A DNA stretch of 64,000 nt, taken from Canna indica (lineage: Eukaryota > Streptophyta > Magnoliopsida > Zingiberales > Cannaceae). The notes beneath the pieces are model-generated. The model searched no databases. It was given only the letters and a program-made list of their open reading frames with translations, and was not told the DNA's origin. A program made the translations under genes and the position numbers. Numbering within the stretch: position 1 is the stretch's first letter; each line of letters opens with the position of its first letter. This document shows positions 1-10,600 of the stretch, one piece after another. Where the stretch lies: the NCBI GenBank assembly GCA_034359265.1, contig CP136896.1, positions 18,631,501-18,695,500 of the forward strand, in the 5' to 3' direction.

Positions 1-124
1 AAATTACTTTTGTTGTCTTCTTTGATATTTGAACTTTTATTTTGCTACTTCTTCACATTGTTTTGATGATGTGATGAATGTGAATGGTGTGAGCTTGTGA
101 GGTGGAGAAGTAGAGTCCATAACA
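1..124 (-). repeat. 3' LTR of the gypsy element, partial
   Basis: On the minus strand it begins TGTTATGGACTC after a polypurine tract. It matches the start of the 5' LTR at 7270-7376 with many substitutions, for example the shared motif aacttttattttgc and the shared tcttcacattg. The rest lies outside the window. The divergence between the two LTRs shows an old insertion. Confidence 0.7.
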
Positions 125-138
125 TTCTCCCCTCCCAT
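125..138 (-). promoter_or_regulatory. Polypurine tract of the gypsy element
   Basis: On the minus strand this reads as an unbroken purine-rich run (ATGGGAGGGGAGAA) directly before the 3' LTR start TGTTA. This is the usual site of plus-strand priming in LTR retrotransposons. Confidence 0.6.
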
Positions 139-149
139 AATGTCTGTCT

Positions 150-439
150 GTCCCCAAGCAGGAGGTCCGACTAAAGTTGGAGTAACTAAAGTGCATCCTC
201 CCAAGATGGCATCAAAAGGTGAAAGGTCGGTCCATTGCACCAAGTATTCTTCCATGTCATTATTGATGCAGCTACTCAAAATGGTGTGTGGTTGTGGTGC
301 GAGAATGTGTTGCTGGACCGAAGGAAACAAGGGCTGAATCAAAGGATCGGAGCCATGGAAGCGTTTGAGAAATGACATGTGAAATACATTGTGTAGTTTC
401 ACTTTTGGGGGGAGGATCAAGTGCATAGGCGACCGATCC
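150..439 (-). pseudogene. Gypsy integrase C-terminus and chromodomain-like tail
   Basis: The minus-strand frame has the motif LPPKVKLHNVFHMSFLKRFHG, typical of the region just after the gypsy integrase GPY module (LP...HxVFHVSxLK). A short chromodomain-like segment (EYLVQWTDLSPFDA) follows. The preceding GPY piece (KLSPRYYGPY) lies at about 926-1000, separated by the hAT-like insertion at 448-917. Frameshift and sequence decay follow the chromodomain. Confidence 0.7.
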
Positions 440-447
440 TATTTTGC

Positions 448-917
448 TATGGGTGGTAATTTTACTTGCATTATCTGATCCATATCCGCAAATAAAAATG
501 GATATGGATGCAAATAAGGATTTAAAAAATTTGTATCCGCACAAATACGGCGTGGATACAGATATGAATGTGGATCTGCATTGTATATGTATCATATCTA
601 CACCACATATATATCTGCGTATGAAAAATTATTATTTTTACATATATAAATTACTTAATATATATTATATAATTTTATGGTAAATTACATACGAAATCCT
701 AGTAAGTTACTAATTGTTATGAATTTTAATAACGTAAGTTATTGTATATTTTTATTAAACATATTATTTATTAATTTTTCATTCAATATGGTGCGGATGC
801 GGTGCGAATATCTGCATTTGAATGCAGTACGAGTGTGGTGTGGTTATGGTTGCGCGGTGTGGATGTGAGGTGCGGATACAGCTAACACGCATCGTATCCG
901 ATCCACTGTCATCCCTA
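448..917. mobile_element. Non-autonomous hAT-like element (member 1)
   Basis: 470 bp flanked by a perfect 8-bp target duplication, tattttgc, at 440-447 and 918-925. The ends are TATGGGTGGTAAT and, on the other strand, TAGGGATGACAGT, an imperfect terminal inverted repeat of the TAGGGRTGRCAAT type. The inside has many TGGATATGGAT / GCGGATGCGG-like and inverted TATCCGCA motifs near both ends, with an AT-rich core. There is no transposase. It splits the gypsy integrase between the GPY motif and the LPxxxKLHxVFH motif. Eight-bp duplications and TAG... termini are hAT traits; the assignment is inferred. Confidence 0.75.
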
Positions 918-925
918 TATTTTGC

Positions 926-2350
926 AACGCAATATGGGCCATAATATCTTGGAGATAGCTTGTTTGAAAAGAACAAGGTTATTGATGTTGATATGAACTT
1001 TTCGATGGTGGCAATCACATATTTTTCATGTAGTTTTGTGCTTAGAGAAGACAACTGCGAATAAGATGCAAGTGAGTATTTCGTTCATGGAGATGGTGGT
1101 CTACTGGTGAGCGGTATCAGCTGTGTATGGAAGAAGGTGAGGCGGAGGTCGATCGTAGACCACTTCAAAGGGAGTGGTGCGAATGGCAGAGTGAAAAGCA
1201 ATGTTGTAGCAGAACTCCATCCATGGAAGCCATTCGAGGTAGTTTTTGGGGGCGATCAATGAAGTAGCACTAGGGGTGAGCATCGGACGGGTCGGGTCAA
1301 AACTCGACTAGACCCGAATAACCCGAACCCAAATAAGGAGGCTCCAACACCACCCGACCCTATCCGAATAAGAATTAGGGTCCCGACCCGATTAATCCTA
1401 ATAATATCGGGCCTCAACCCTATTAACCATAATAACCCGAATTTCCTTTTTTAAAAAATTAAAATGGTGATTTTTTTTAAAATATATTAAAATCATGACT
1501 CTAGTGGGATTAAACTCAAGACATTGGATTTCATTTCCAATATCCCAACCACCAAGCCAATTATTACCTTATGCAATTGTAATATACATAATTATATATA
1601 TATTTCAGTTTGGTTCAGGTTTTTTGGTTTTTTGGGTTTAAACCCGACCTGAACCCAAGAAATGACAAATTTCACTACCTGGCCCGACCCGAATGCAAAT
1701 TTCGTGTCGATTTATTCGGGCCGAGTCGGGTTTTGCATAGCCCTAAGTAGCACAAATGCATCTCGATACCACGATTGACGACCTCAGTTTGGTTGTCTGC
1801 TTGGGGATGATAAGTAGAGGTGAAGTGGAGACAAGTGTCGAACAAGGTGAACAATTCACGCCAAAGCTTGCTCGTGAAAGCAACGTCATGGTCAGAAACA
1901 ATGGTCTTCGGAAGGCCATGGAGACATAAGACATGGTCAAAGAAGACACGAGTGACAATGGTGGTGTAGGGTGGCCATATGCGAGGAAATGCCCATATTT
2001 TAAAAGTCGATCAACCACGACGAAGATGACAGTTTTGCCCTTGGGCATGAGCAGCCCTTCGCATATCTATGGAACCCATATCTATTGCAGGATAGGAAGG
2101 GGGTGGAGTAGGCTTGCCGATTAGAGTGTTTTTGTTTTGTTGCACTAGCAGGTGACACACAAACGAACGTATTCACAAATGTCCTTCTGCAAATGAGCCC
2201 AATAAGATTCAGCATTCAAGCGCTGAAGTGTGTGTTGGTATTCTTCATGTTGTTGAATTATGAAAAGTACAAATGATGTCACGTCGAAGAGAGGATGTGG
2301 TAGAAAGGAAAATTCTATTTTTTTAGTATATGAGGCCATCATGAACATGC
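926..2350 (-). pseudogene. Gypsy integrase relic
   Basis: Minus-strand pieces in different frames give, in order, the end of a zinc-binding module (YWAHLQKDICEYVRLCVTC, about 2145-2215), the core start (VIFVVVDRLLKYGHFLAY, about 1980-2040), the late core motif near the WLPWMEFCYN and PFEVVYDRPPP segments (1101-1260), and the GPY module (LSPRYYGPY, about 930-990). A hAT-like element at 1271-1745 interrupts it cleanly between the conserved VVNRG-like and WLPWMEF motifs. Stops and frameshifts rule out function. Confidence 0.75.
1271..1745. mobile_element. Non-autonomous hAT-like element (member 2)
   Basis: 475 bp with a perfect 8-bp target duplication agtagcac (1263-1270 and 1746-1753). The ends are TAGGGGTGAGCAT and, inverted, TAGGGCTATGCAA. 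Both flanks carry runs of CGGGTCGGGT and its complement ACCCGACCCG. The core (about 1509-1568) on the minus strand resembles a tRNA-like Pol III promoter: an A-box-like TGGCTTGGTGG and a B-box-like AGTTTAATCCC about 35 bp apart. It lies inside the gypsy integrase. No coding capacity. Confidence 0.82.
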
Positions 2351-2486
2351 CATGGTGATGGTTGTGGCATGAGAAGGATGTCCGCCATGAGTTGTTGGTT
2401 GTCTAGTGAGGTACGGTGTTCTTCTTTGATCTACAAAAGAACAGAGGGTTGAGGCATAGATAATGCAGAAATTGAACCTTCCAAAT

Positions 2487-2718
2487 GTGGCCGGCAAGAT
2501 AGAGCATCGGCAGCGGCATTCAACTTGCTTGCCTTGTACTAGATGGTGAAATCATAACAAAGGAGCTTTGAGACCCAGTGATGTCAAAGGTGTTGGCCTT
2601 GTACAAGAGAGGATGTGGCCGGCGAGATAGAGCATCGGCAGCGACATTCAACTAGCTTGCCTTGTACTAGATGGTGAAATCATAACAAAGGAGCTTTGAG
2701 ACCCAGTGATGTCAAAGG
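2487..2718. repeat. 128-bp tandem duplication in the gypsy RNase H/integrase junction
   Basis: The segment beginning gtggccgg at 2487 recurs at 2615 with only a few substitutions, up to the border of the solo LTR at 2719. On the minus strand each copy encodes the RNase H end with the DALS-type motif (NAAADALSCRP). The second copy is cut by the solo LTR. Confidence 0.85.
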
Positions 2719-4317
2719 TGTTAGCCTAAGGTTTTCAACATTGGTCTTAATCTTGATTTTGATGATAACAAACATGGAACTAATGATTTCATGGAGAAAT
2801 ATTTTCAGATTTCATATCGGTTAGCGCATGATGTCCCCGATCGGAAAAATCGAAGAAATCGAAGAAATCGGCAAGGACGCTCATCAACGCTCGGGATTCT
2901 TCGGGAAGTTAAAGTTTAGGTCTAGGGTGTCTAGCATGTGTATCCTCATGATGATACATAAGAACCCAAAAATCAAACCCAAATCCCAAAACATGAAAAA
3001 TCGGCAAATAATTAAAAAATGATCCTGGAATTCACTAAGCCTAGGGAGCTCCTTGGAGGACTATATGACCTGGATATTTTCTTGACACAAAAAATATTGG
3101 TAATTATTCCTTGGGTAAAAACTAGATAACGAAGTATTTTAAAGGAATTTTTGAAAGCCTTTAGCATACCCATATTTGACCCGGGAGATTAGAAAATTTT
3201 CATTCTCTGAAAATTTGTACTAGACCCCAAAAACTAGATTTTGATTTTTTAGATATTTTTATTGAATCCAAATGGAGGGTAATCCTTATATAATATTTAT
3301 GTTTTAAAGTGATTAACTTAAGGTTAGTAAATGTTATATAAGTAGACTTAGTAAAGACAGAACCCAGAAACGGGTCAAACCAAGTAGTATGTCCAATTTC
3401 GGTCGACCAATCGGTCGATCGAATGCTACCAAAAATTGGCAGTAGGCAAGTCGGTCAATCAAACAGTCGACCGAAGTGTGCCAGAAAGCGGCAGTATGCC
3501 TTCGATCGATCGGCGATCGATCGGACCTGCGACCGGACGACGGAAACGACTAGTTTCCTAGCCGTTGAGTTGGGTGTTTCATGCCAACTCTCTATGGCTT
3601 ATAAATAGAAGCCTTAGCAAGCCTTCCACCCATCATCCAACATACCTTGAGCCATATTTTGATGTCTTGAAAAGCCTAGCTTTGATCTCTCAACTCCTTA
3701 AGTAAGCCTTGACTTCATTGATTCACCATCAAAGACATTAAGAGGAAACTAGAAAACTTTGTTTGGAGCTAAGTATAAGTTGTTTGATTTATTACTCCAT
3801 TAAGTTGTGTATTTTCTTATTTATTTCATTGTATTTGAGTTTGTAAGAAGACCTAGTGTGTGGTCTTGTGTGAAAGTGGTTACCTTGGTGTAGAAGGTAT
3901 AAAGTCACTTGTGTAAACTAAGTTAATAGTAGGTCTTATGAATAGAAGTGAGAAATCTCACTCGGTAGGAAGGCGGGATACTTCCAGGTGTGGAAGTGCC
4001 TTCGAGGTGAGGGTAGGGTCTTTTCGGTGTAAAGTTCTCAATTGTAAGTTACTCATAATTTAGTGGATTTTGGTGTGAAATCCTAAGCACGGTGCTTAGG
4101 TAGTGGAGTAGGCATTGGGGTCAAACCACTATAAATCTTTGTGTTAGCATTGATATTTTATTTGTATTAATTACTTTATTATTTATCGCTTCCGTATTTA
4201 GTCATTCAATCGTAAATTGCCTAAGCCGTTTAAGAAAAATTTAAAATCGAATTTAGGCAAATAGATTTAGTTGACATACTATTCATCCCCCCCTCTAGTG
4301 TGGTCATTTCACCAACA
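2719..4317 (+). mobile_element. Solo LTR, 1.6 kb
   Basis: Starts TGTTAGCC and ends CCAACA, with the 5-bp target duplication aaagg at 2714-2718 and 4318-4322. No internal coding region or second LTR is present, so it is best read as a solo LTR left by LTR-LTR recombination. Orientation is taken from a TATA-like box (tataaatag, about 3600-3608). A cluster of cggtcgatcg palindromes lies upstream of that box (3400-3540). The superfamily cannot be settled from the LTR alone. Confidence 0.75.
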
Positions 4318-4322
4318 AAAGG

Positions 4323-5290
4323 ATAGTGACTAAGTGTTGTTTCAACAAGTACTTGAGGCTATAATGATTAGTGCGGATGATGAAAAGACGACCCCACAAA
4401 TATGGAGTCCAATGCTTGATGGCCTTTCGCAAGTTCAACCAATTCTCTTCTTTCGTAAATCTTAAGGTTCTACATGTGAGATGTAGAACAGTCCCCATGC
4501 CCGAGCTCACTGCATCGCACTCTATGACAAAGGGTAGCGAAAAGTCGAGTAGAGCTAAAGTCGGGGCAAAGATATGAGCTATTTTGATATCATTGAAGGA
4601 GGAAGTGGCTACCTCAGTCCAATGGAAGTTGTTTTTCCGCAATAACATGGTGAGAGGGACAGCTAGAGAGTCGTAGTCGCGAATGAACTTGTGATAGTAC
4701 CCGATGAGGCCTAGGAACATGTGTAGTTCAGTCGGGCATGACGGTTGCGACCATGGGGATATGACTGAAATTTTTTGAGGATTCGTGCTCACACCATAGT
4801 TGGAAATAATCTGGCCAAGGCATGCCACTAAAGATTGGGCGAAATAGCATTTTGACTCCTTTTGACACCCATGGTTGGAAATAAGTGGTGTTTGCAGAGG
4901 GTGGCGAAGGTGATCAGCAAGATAATGGCTATAAACAAGAATATTATCGAAGAAAACAAGAACATACTTGCGGAGATGGGTCCAAAGACATCGTTCATGA
5001 GAGCTTGAAATGTTGATGGCTCATTTGCCAATCCGAATGGCATGCGGAGGAACTCAAAGTGGCCATGGTGAATTCGGAAGGTTGTTTTCTCAATGTCTGC
5101 ATCATGCATCCGAATTTGGTGGTACCCAGAACGGAGATTAAGTTTGAAGAAAATGGATGTCTCATGTAGTTTGTCAAGCAACTCATCAATGACAGGTATG
5201 AAAAAATTATCTTTGATAGTGACAACATTGAGCGCTCTGTAATCAACATAAAATCACTATGTGTTATCCTTCTTTTTAACAAGGACCGAG
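4323..5290 (-). pseudogene. Gypsy reverse transcriptase / RNase H relic
   Basis: The minus-strand segments carry RT motifs [14 protein letters not shown] and [18 protein letters not shown] (4990-5160), followed after a frameshift by the thumb/connection motif FLGLIGYYHKFIRDY and RNase H sequence (4304-4828, with FVIECDAVSSGMG). The usual YxDD box is lost in the frameshifted stretch around 4900-4990. The RNase H sequence resumes beyond the solo LTR at 2487-2718. Confidence 0.8.
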
Positions 5291-5738
5291 GTTGAAATAG
5301 GGGATGTGCTTGGACAAATTATCCCCAATTTCATCATTTGTTCACATTGTATTTCTAGTTCATCCTTTTGGCGAAAATAATAACGGTTGGGGTGAACAAA
5401 GCCTAGGGGTACCTTGGGAAGCAACTGCATGTGATGATCTTGTGAACGAACAAGAGGTAGGCCTTGTGGGTCTTAAAAAATGTTATGAAAAGGGTGAATT
5501 ACCTATTGCGCTTTGACGTATTTTGCCAAGAGGATTGCGACTGCATGCTGCCATGTTTTGGTTTGGTAGATCAGGCCTTGCAAGTGGAATGTTCTTTGAT
5601 CTTTTCAGAAGGAGATGGTCATTTTGTCGAAGTCCCGCGTCACCGCACCCAAAGTTTGCATCCTGTGGACGCAAAGGATGGCATTGTATTTGCTAGAGGG
5701 AGGAGAAAAAATGTGGCGATAATGCCTTCTTTCCCGAG

Positions 5739-5927
5739 CTATAAGTTGGCCGGGGTGCATTGGCCACGACTGTGCAGACATGCGCCGTTGGCAACAATGA
5801 TAGAGAAGTCAAGACAGTGCTTGATTGGAATGTGGAGGCATTCAACAACTGCCAAGCTCAAGAAATTATGGGTGATGCTAGTGTCTAAGAGTACACAAAT
5901 GGAGAATCCGTCGACAGAGCCGAGCAC
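5739..5927 (-). pseudogene. Gypsy aspartic protease relic
   Basis: The frame includes CVLLDTSITHNFLS, matching the retroviral-type protease active-site region, which normally reads (V/L)DSG(A/S)THNF. Here the D-S-G triad appears as D-T-S, so the catalytic motif is changed. It lies between the gag and RT relics as expected. Confidence 0.6.
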
Positions 5928-6176
5928 CTACATGGTGCAGGGGTTCGAAGTCCCATTGATGGTCATGAGGGAAATGAAGGGTAGCTTGTCAGAATCTGAC
6001 TGGAGGGTCTTGAAATCATCCCAAGAAAGAAGATCTTTGAGTTGGGAAGGAGCTAGTTCAGGGGGGAAATATGGCTTTGTTTCAACCCCGTCAGTTGTCA
6101 CCTCCAAAACAAAAAATTGTTGGCAAGCATGATTTGGAGTCTACACCTCATCGCAACGAAGGCATAAACTAGTTGT

Positions 6177-6900
6177 TCATCGAACTTTCGTCTCCCTGTT
6201 GGTGAGGCGATGGACAGCAGGGGCCATGTTCGGACAGAAAGAAAAGGTGAACAAATTTGGTCCACTTGGGTTCTTCTCGATGTAGGTAGAGGCTGATTGG
6301 GGCTGGCGTTGGAGTGGTGATGTTACGTCGATGGAAGGAAACAATGGGCTAGAGTTGATGGAAAGGGTTGGTGTGCCCCATACTTGTTCGAGGGCTAGTT
6401 CCAAGCCGTCTATTCATAGAGGCGGGCTAACTTCATGGCCTCCATCAAAACCAACGAGTTAAAGGCCGAGACCATCACTTTCGGTTGCACTAGAAACCTC
6501 AAATGAAAAGCTCCACCTCTTGTGCAGGCGAGAGCGTGCCAGCGCGAGAGAGCAACCTTTGAAATGACTGTTGGTAGTGGATTACTGATCCAATTTGGTG
6601 AAGACTCGCAAGCTCGTCAAGTTTGTTTCCTCGATCGGGTAGCGTAAAGCATTGGTTGCAATGCTCTTAGAAGTCATTCCAAGATAGACAGGATAGTTCG
6701 TCATCAATTCCAGCACCCATAGTTGGTCACCATGAAGGGATCAAGTCGACGGGGTCCGTGGCCCAAGATGTCGTTGTCATCCGCCATGGGTGATGGTTGT
6801 TCGTAGGTGGGACAAGAGAAGGTACTGCCTCCATTTGCACTTGGTCCAGAACAGAGAGCCTCTACTTCTTTTGTTAACACCGCGAGTTGAGCCATTATCT
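6177..6900 (-). pseudogene. Gypsy gag relic
   Basis: Minus-strand frames at 6704-6895 (starting MAQLAVLTKEVEAL) and 6177-6404 lie between the primer-binding region and the protease relic. Position rather than strong motifs supports gag identity. No intact zinc knuckle was found. Confidence 0.5.
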
Positions 6901-7006
6901 CTCCGCATTTGACTTTCTCTTGGGCGTGAGATTTGATTACTCAATATGATTACTCAATATTTTCATCATTTAGTTTTGAAAGTTGTCCCCCATTATGATA
7001 TCAACT

Positions 7007-7376
7007 TGTTACAAGCCTTTGTATAAACTCGAGTTCGAGGGCAGGGGTTTGACTTCTTCACCAATGTTTTTTTGTTGGGTGCTTACTCGAAATTGGAGAG
7101 AGAGAGATTTGAAAGACTTATTTATAGAGTAAAAAAATCTAAAAAAGGAAACATTAAAAGCATGATTAAGTGAAGATAAAATATATTCAAAGCAGAATTA
7201 AACGAAGATAAAATCTATTAAAAACATAATTAAGCGAAGATAATAACATTTAATGAAAATTCTATTTTTTTATATTTAAACTTTTATTTTGCCAACTCTT
7301 CACATTGTTTGATGATGTGGCGAACGAGGATGGTGTGAGCCCGCGAGGTAAAGAGTATGCTTCGTGAATTTTAACA
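7007..7376 (-). repeat. 5' LTR of the gypsy element
   Basis: On the minus strand it runs from TGTTAAAATTC to TTGTAACA, giving TG...CA ends and about 370 bp. Its first 110 bases match the partial 3' LTR at 1-124. A degraded primer-binding site resembling tggtatca (TTGATATCATAATGGGG) follows at about 6988-7004. The inner boundary is inferred from that site. Confidence 0.6.
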
Positions 7377-7646
7377 ACAGAGGAATTGAGGTCACACCTA
7401 TTTCAAACATTACATGAAAAATATATAAAATTTAGTTGTAAAACAGAAGATTCTCAGTTCTTAAAACTAAAAAAATCTATCGAGTGGCTACAAAATTGCA
7501 CTGTTTGACCAAGCGTTAAAAGACAATAGCAATATTTGAAGTTAAAACATTGCCAAAAATAGTGTGATCCCGAGACATCAAATTATCAGTTTATAGATGA
7601 TCAATAATAACCACTGTACAAATATATGGTCTTCCATGTCAGGGTA
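7377..7646 (-). other. Probable 3' UTR / flank of the HGSNAT-like gene
   Basis: AT-rich sequence between the stop codon at 7647-7649 and the 5' LTR of the gypsy element ending at 7376. No coding sequence seen. The 3' UTR probably ends within it, possibly in the LTR. Confidence 0.4.
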
Positions 7647-10600
7647 CTATTGCGTAACAAGCGATACAATCCAATGGACCTGGAAAATTGCACCATATAT
7701 TGAAGAATCAAATAGGTAGACTGGAAACTGAAATCACACAAAATTTGGTACATGTGATATTAGTAGTAGCAGATAATGTATACACAGAATTCTGCATGCT
7801 CTATTATATAGCATTAGTAGAACTGCATAAATGAAGGGGCTCTAACAAATAGGACTATATGCTAATTTAGAGAAGACCAAGAAATCAGCAATTAGGATCA
7901 TATCAACAGGAGACAAATTATTTCTTTTGTGAAAAAAAAGGAAGATAAAACTTATATATTGTTAAGAATATAAAAGTATAAATTGTGTCATTGCCTAACA
8001 GCTTAAGCTATTGGGATAAGTGGTTACCCAATCAAATTTGACATACAAGACAACTTAACACATGAAATCATTAGTATTTTTACTTTTTTTTCCATAATAG
8101 CTTTTGTATACAATATATTCTAGATCAATAGTTAAGCCCACTGAATGGAACCAAATTCTATATAATTTCAGTATCTGAAATAACTTGTTTGGTTCAGATT
8201 GGAGAACTACAAATATACTTACAGTTTTTGTTCATTTCTCTTTAATTCCAAACCAAGCTAAACTGAAAAAATCAATGTTTTATAATTATTTAATTGATTT
8301 CATTATTTCATTATTTTATGGTGTATTTAACTAATGCAATAATACTTTCAAGTAACAATTGTTATCTTGTCCAACCTTGAGCAAAAACAAACCTAAACAT
8401 TTTGGTTCGGTTCACATAACAATTCAGTTTGGTTTAGTTTTTTCAAAAAAAAAGTAAAAGCATATCAATTTCAATGAGTTCATTTTGTTTTGCTAGTTTG
8501 AATAGACAAAAATGTTCTTTTTCAGATTCACTTTGGATAAATTGATTAGCATAAAAGGATGAAAAACTGAGATCTTCCGTAAGGCAGCAAAAGTAATGAA
8601 TGACAGAATGAGCCTTACAATGTTATTTTTAGGGCTTCTCCAGTAAAATCCTTGTAGCGCGATGACAGCTATATTTGATGCCACGAACACAAAGATACTA
8701 AGAGAATATTTTCCCATCCATTCAAATACAAAAGTAGGCAACTTATATCCATAAATATCAACCTGCAAGAAAAACATTAAGTAAAGCAAAAATAAGTAAG
8801 AGAAATAAGTTTATCCATCCAAAGTCCAAACAGTACATTTAATCAACATAATGAGTACAGATAAGGCATCTTGTTCTATTCTCCTCAAAACAATCAGAAG
8901 ATCAAAGTCCATCCTGAAAAGAAAACCACATATATGTGGGGTTTTGGACCATCAAGGAGCCCAAACTTGGGGCCGACTGCCGACCTAGTCCAGAACAGTG
9001 TCAAGCAGCTTAGGGCAACTAGTTCTTGTAGCAATTTAAACAACTCAGCCAATTCGTAGCTAGTGATTAGGAAAAAATTGCATTCAGTTTGAAATTAAAA
9101 TGTGATAATTTCTTTTCTTGATGACCAAACTGACATTATTGAGGAGAACATAAGAGGAACAGCAAGAAAAACAATTATAGGTAAAGGGACATGCAGCTAT
9201 TTGCATTAAACGATGGAAGTAAAATATCATACTTCTGCATCATGTGTCAAATATTTTTTAATATATGGAAAATTGGTAATGCTTCATACTCAAAGTTCCA
9301 GAGCTCACCAACGTGTATAAAGCACAAAATGTAAATCCGGCAACACCCGTCGTTAATAACATATAACTGATTGTATATAGTGATTTGTTCAGAGGAACTC
9401 CTGCAAAATTTAGGATATGTTTCACTTGAAGCAGTACAGAATAAGTTATGACAGCTGAATATTTATCAAAACAATCAAGGATGTATACCTATCAACGCCA
9501 TAAATAGCCCGAGTAGAAAAGTTGAAAGCGAAAACAGTAGCCACTTCATGAGCCGGCCTTTATGATCCTGAAACATATTTAAGGGACCAATATGTAAATA
9601 CATTTATATCATTGCACTAAAGTGTAAATGTCTCTTATTTATATATAGTGGTAGAAGGGGACTACCAAAAGTAATTCTTTTCTCCCCAATTTCCACATGG
9701 TATCAGAGCCATGTTTCTGAATACCTAGTTTTTTTCTCTACTCGATCACTGTTCACCTGAACAGTGATTTCCTCTGTTCTTGCAAAGTGCTTCACGCGAG
9801 GCGCTTCAATCCGTGACTACCAGCTTCCGGCTCAGCAGCAAGTCGATCGCGTCACGCGATCTCACCCTCGGCCCAGATTGCGTCACGCGATCTCTTCTCC
9901 ACCTTCAGATCGCTTGAGGTGCGATCTCGTCAACACCTTCACGGATTAGCGGCTTCACTGATTGGCGATCACAGTAGGCTTTCGTTTGAGTGCTGCGTTT
10001 AATCCTGAAGAAGACCTCATTTCCATCTAATCTACCCCTTAACCTTGAGATTGATGTGCGCCGACTGATCCGTCGGCTTCCTCACGAGTCACGATGTTCC
10101 TCCTGCACTAGCGACTCCGCATCCCTGGATTGTGATCTCGTTTGTGTCTCCTCACGCGATCTTCCGCTTGTTGCATCGGATTTTCTATCCGCATGAGGTG
10201 CAATCGCGTTTCTGTTCATGTATTGGATTTTTGTTTGTGTATTGGATTTCATATTTCTGGATATTGATGATTCATAAATTATAATCCAATATAAAATATA
10301 AATTTTATACGGGATTATAATTTATGAATCATCAATATGAAATATAGGTGCAAACTGCTGGATATTGTGTAATGCTTGGTGATAATCTAATCTCATGGAA
10401 AAGTAAGAAGTAGACTGTTGTGGCCACGTCTAGTGCAGAGGCCGAATATAAGGTCATGGCCCTTGTAACATGTGAATTGAGATGGCTCAAGCAATTGATG
10501 GGAGAACTTGATATTACTCAAGTTGGACCAATGAAGTTATTATGTGACAATCAAACAATTATGCGTATTGCCTCTAATCATGTGTTTCGTGAGAGGACAA

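Larger units (their letters stand above)
1..7376 (-). mobile_element. Decayed Ty3/gypsy chromovirus, minus strand
   Basis: Read on the minus strand the order is 5' LTR (7007-7376), primer-binding region, gag, protease, reverse transcriptase, RNase H, integrase, a chromodomain-like tail, polypurine tract and the start of the 3' LTR, which runs off the left edge. Protease before RT and integrase last is the Ty3/gypsy order. A short LTR and a C-terminal chromodomain-like stretch (EYLVQWTDLSPFDA) suggest a small chromovirus such as the Reina group (inferred). Frameshifts and stops are common, so it is dead. It hosts two hAT-like elements (448-917, 1271-1745), a 128-bp tandem duplication (2487-2718) and a solo LTR (2719-4317). 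Confidence 0.85.

Noticed and set aside
1..7376. Possible endogenous pararetrovirus
   Set aside because: LTRs, polypurine tract, integrase and chromodomain-like tail identify a gypsy retrotransposon; no movement protein or coat motifs seen.
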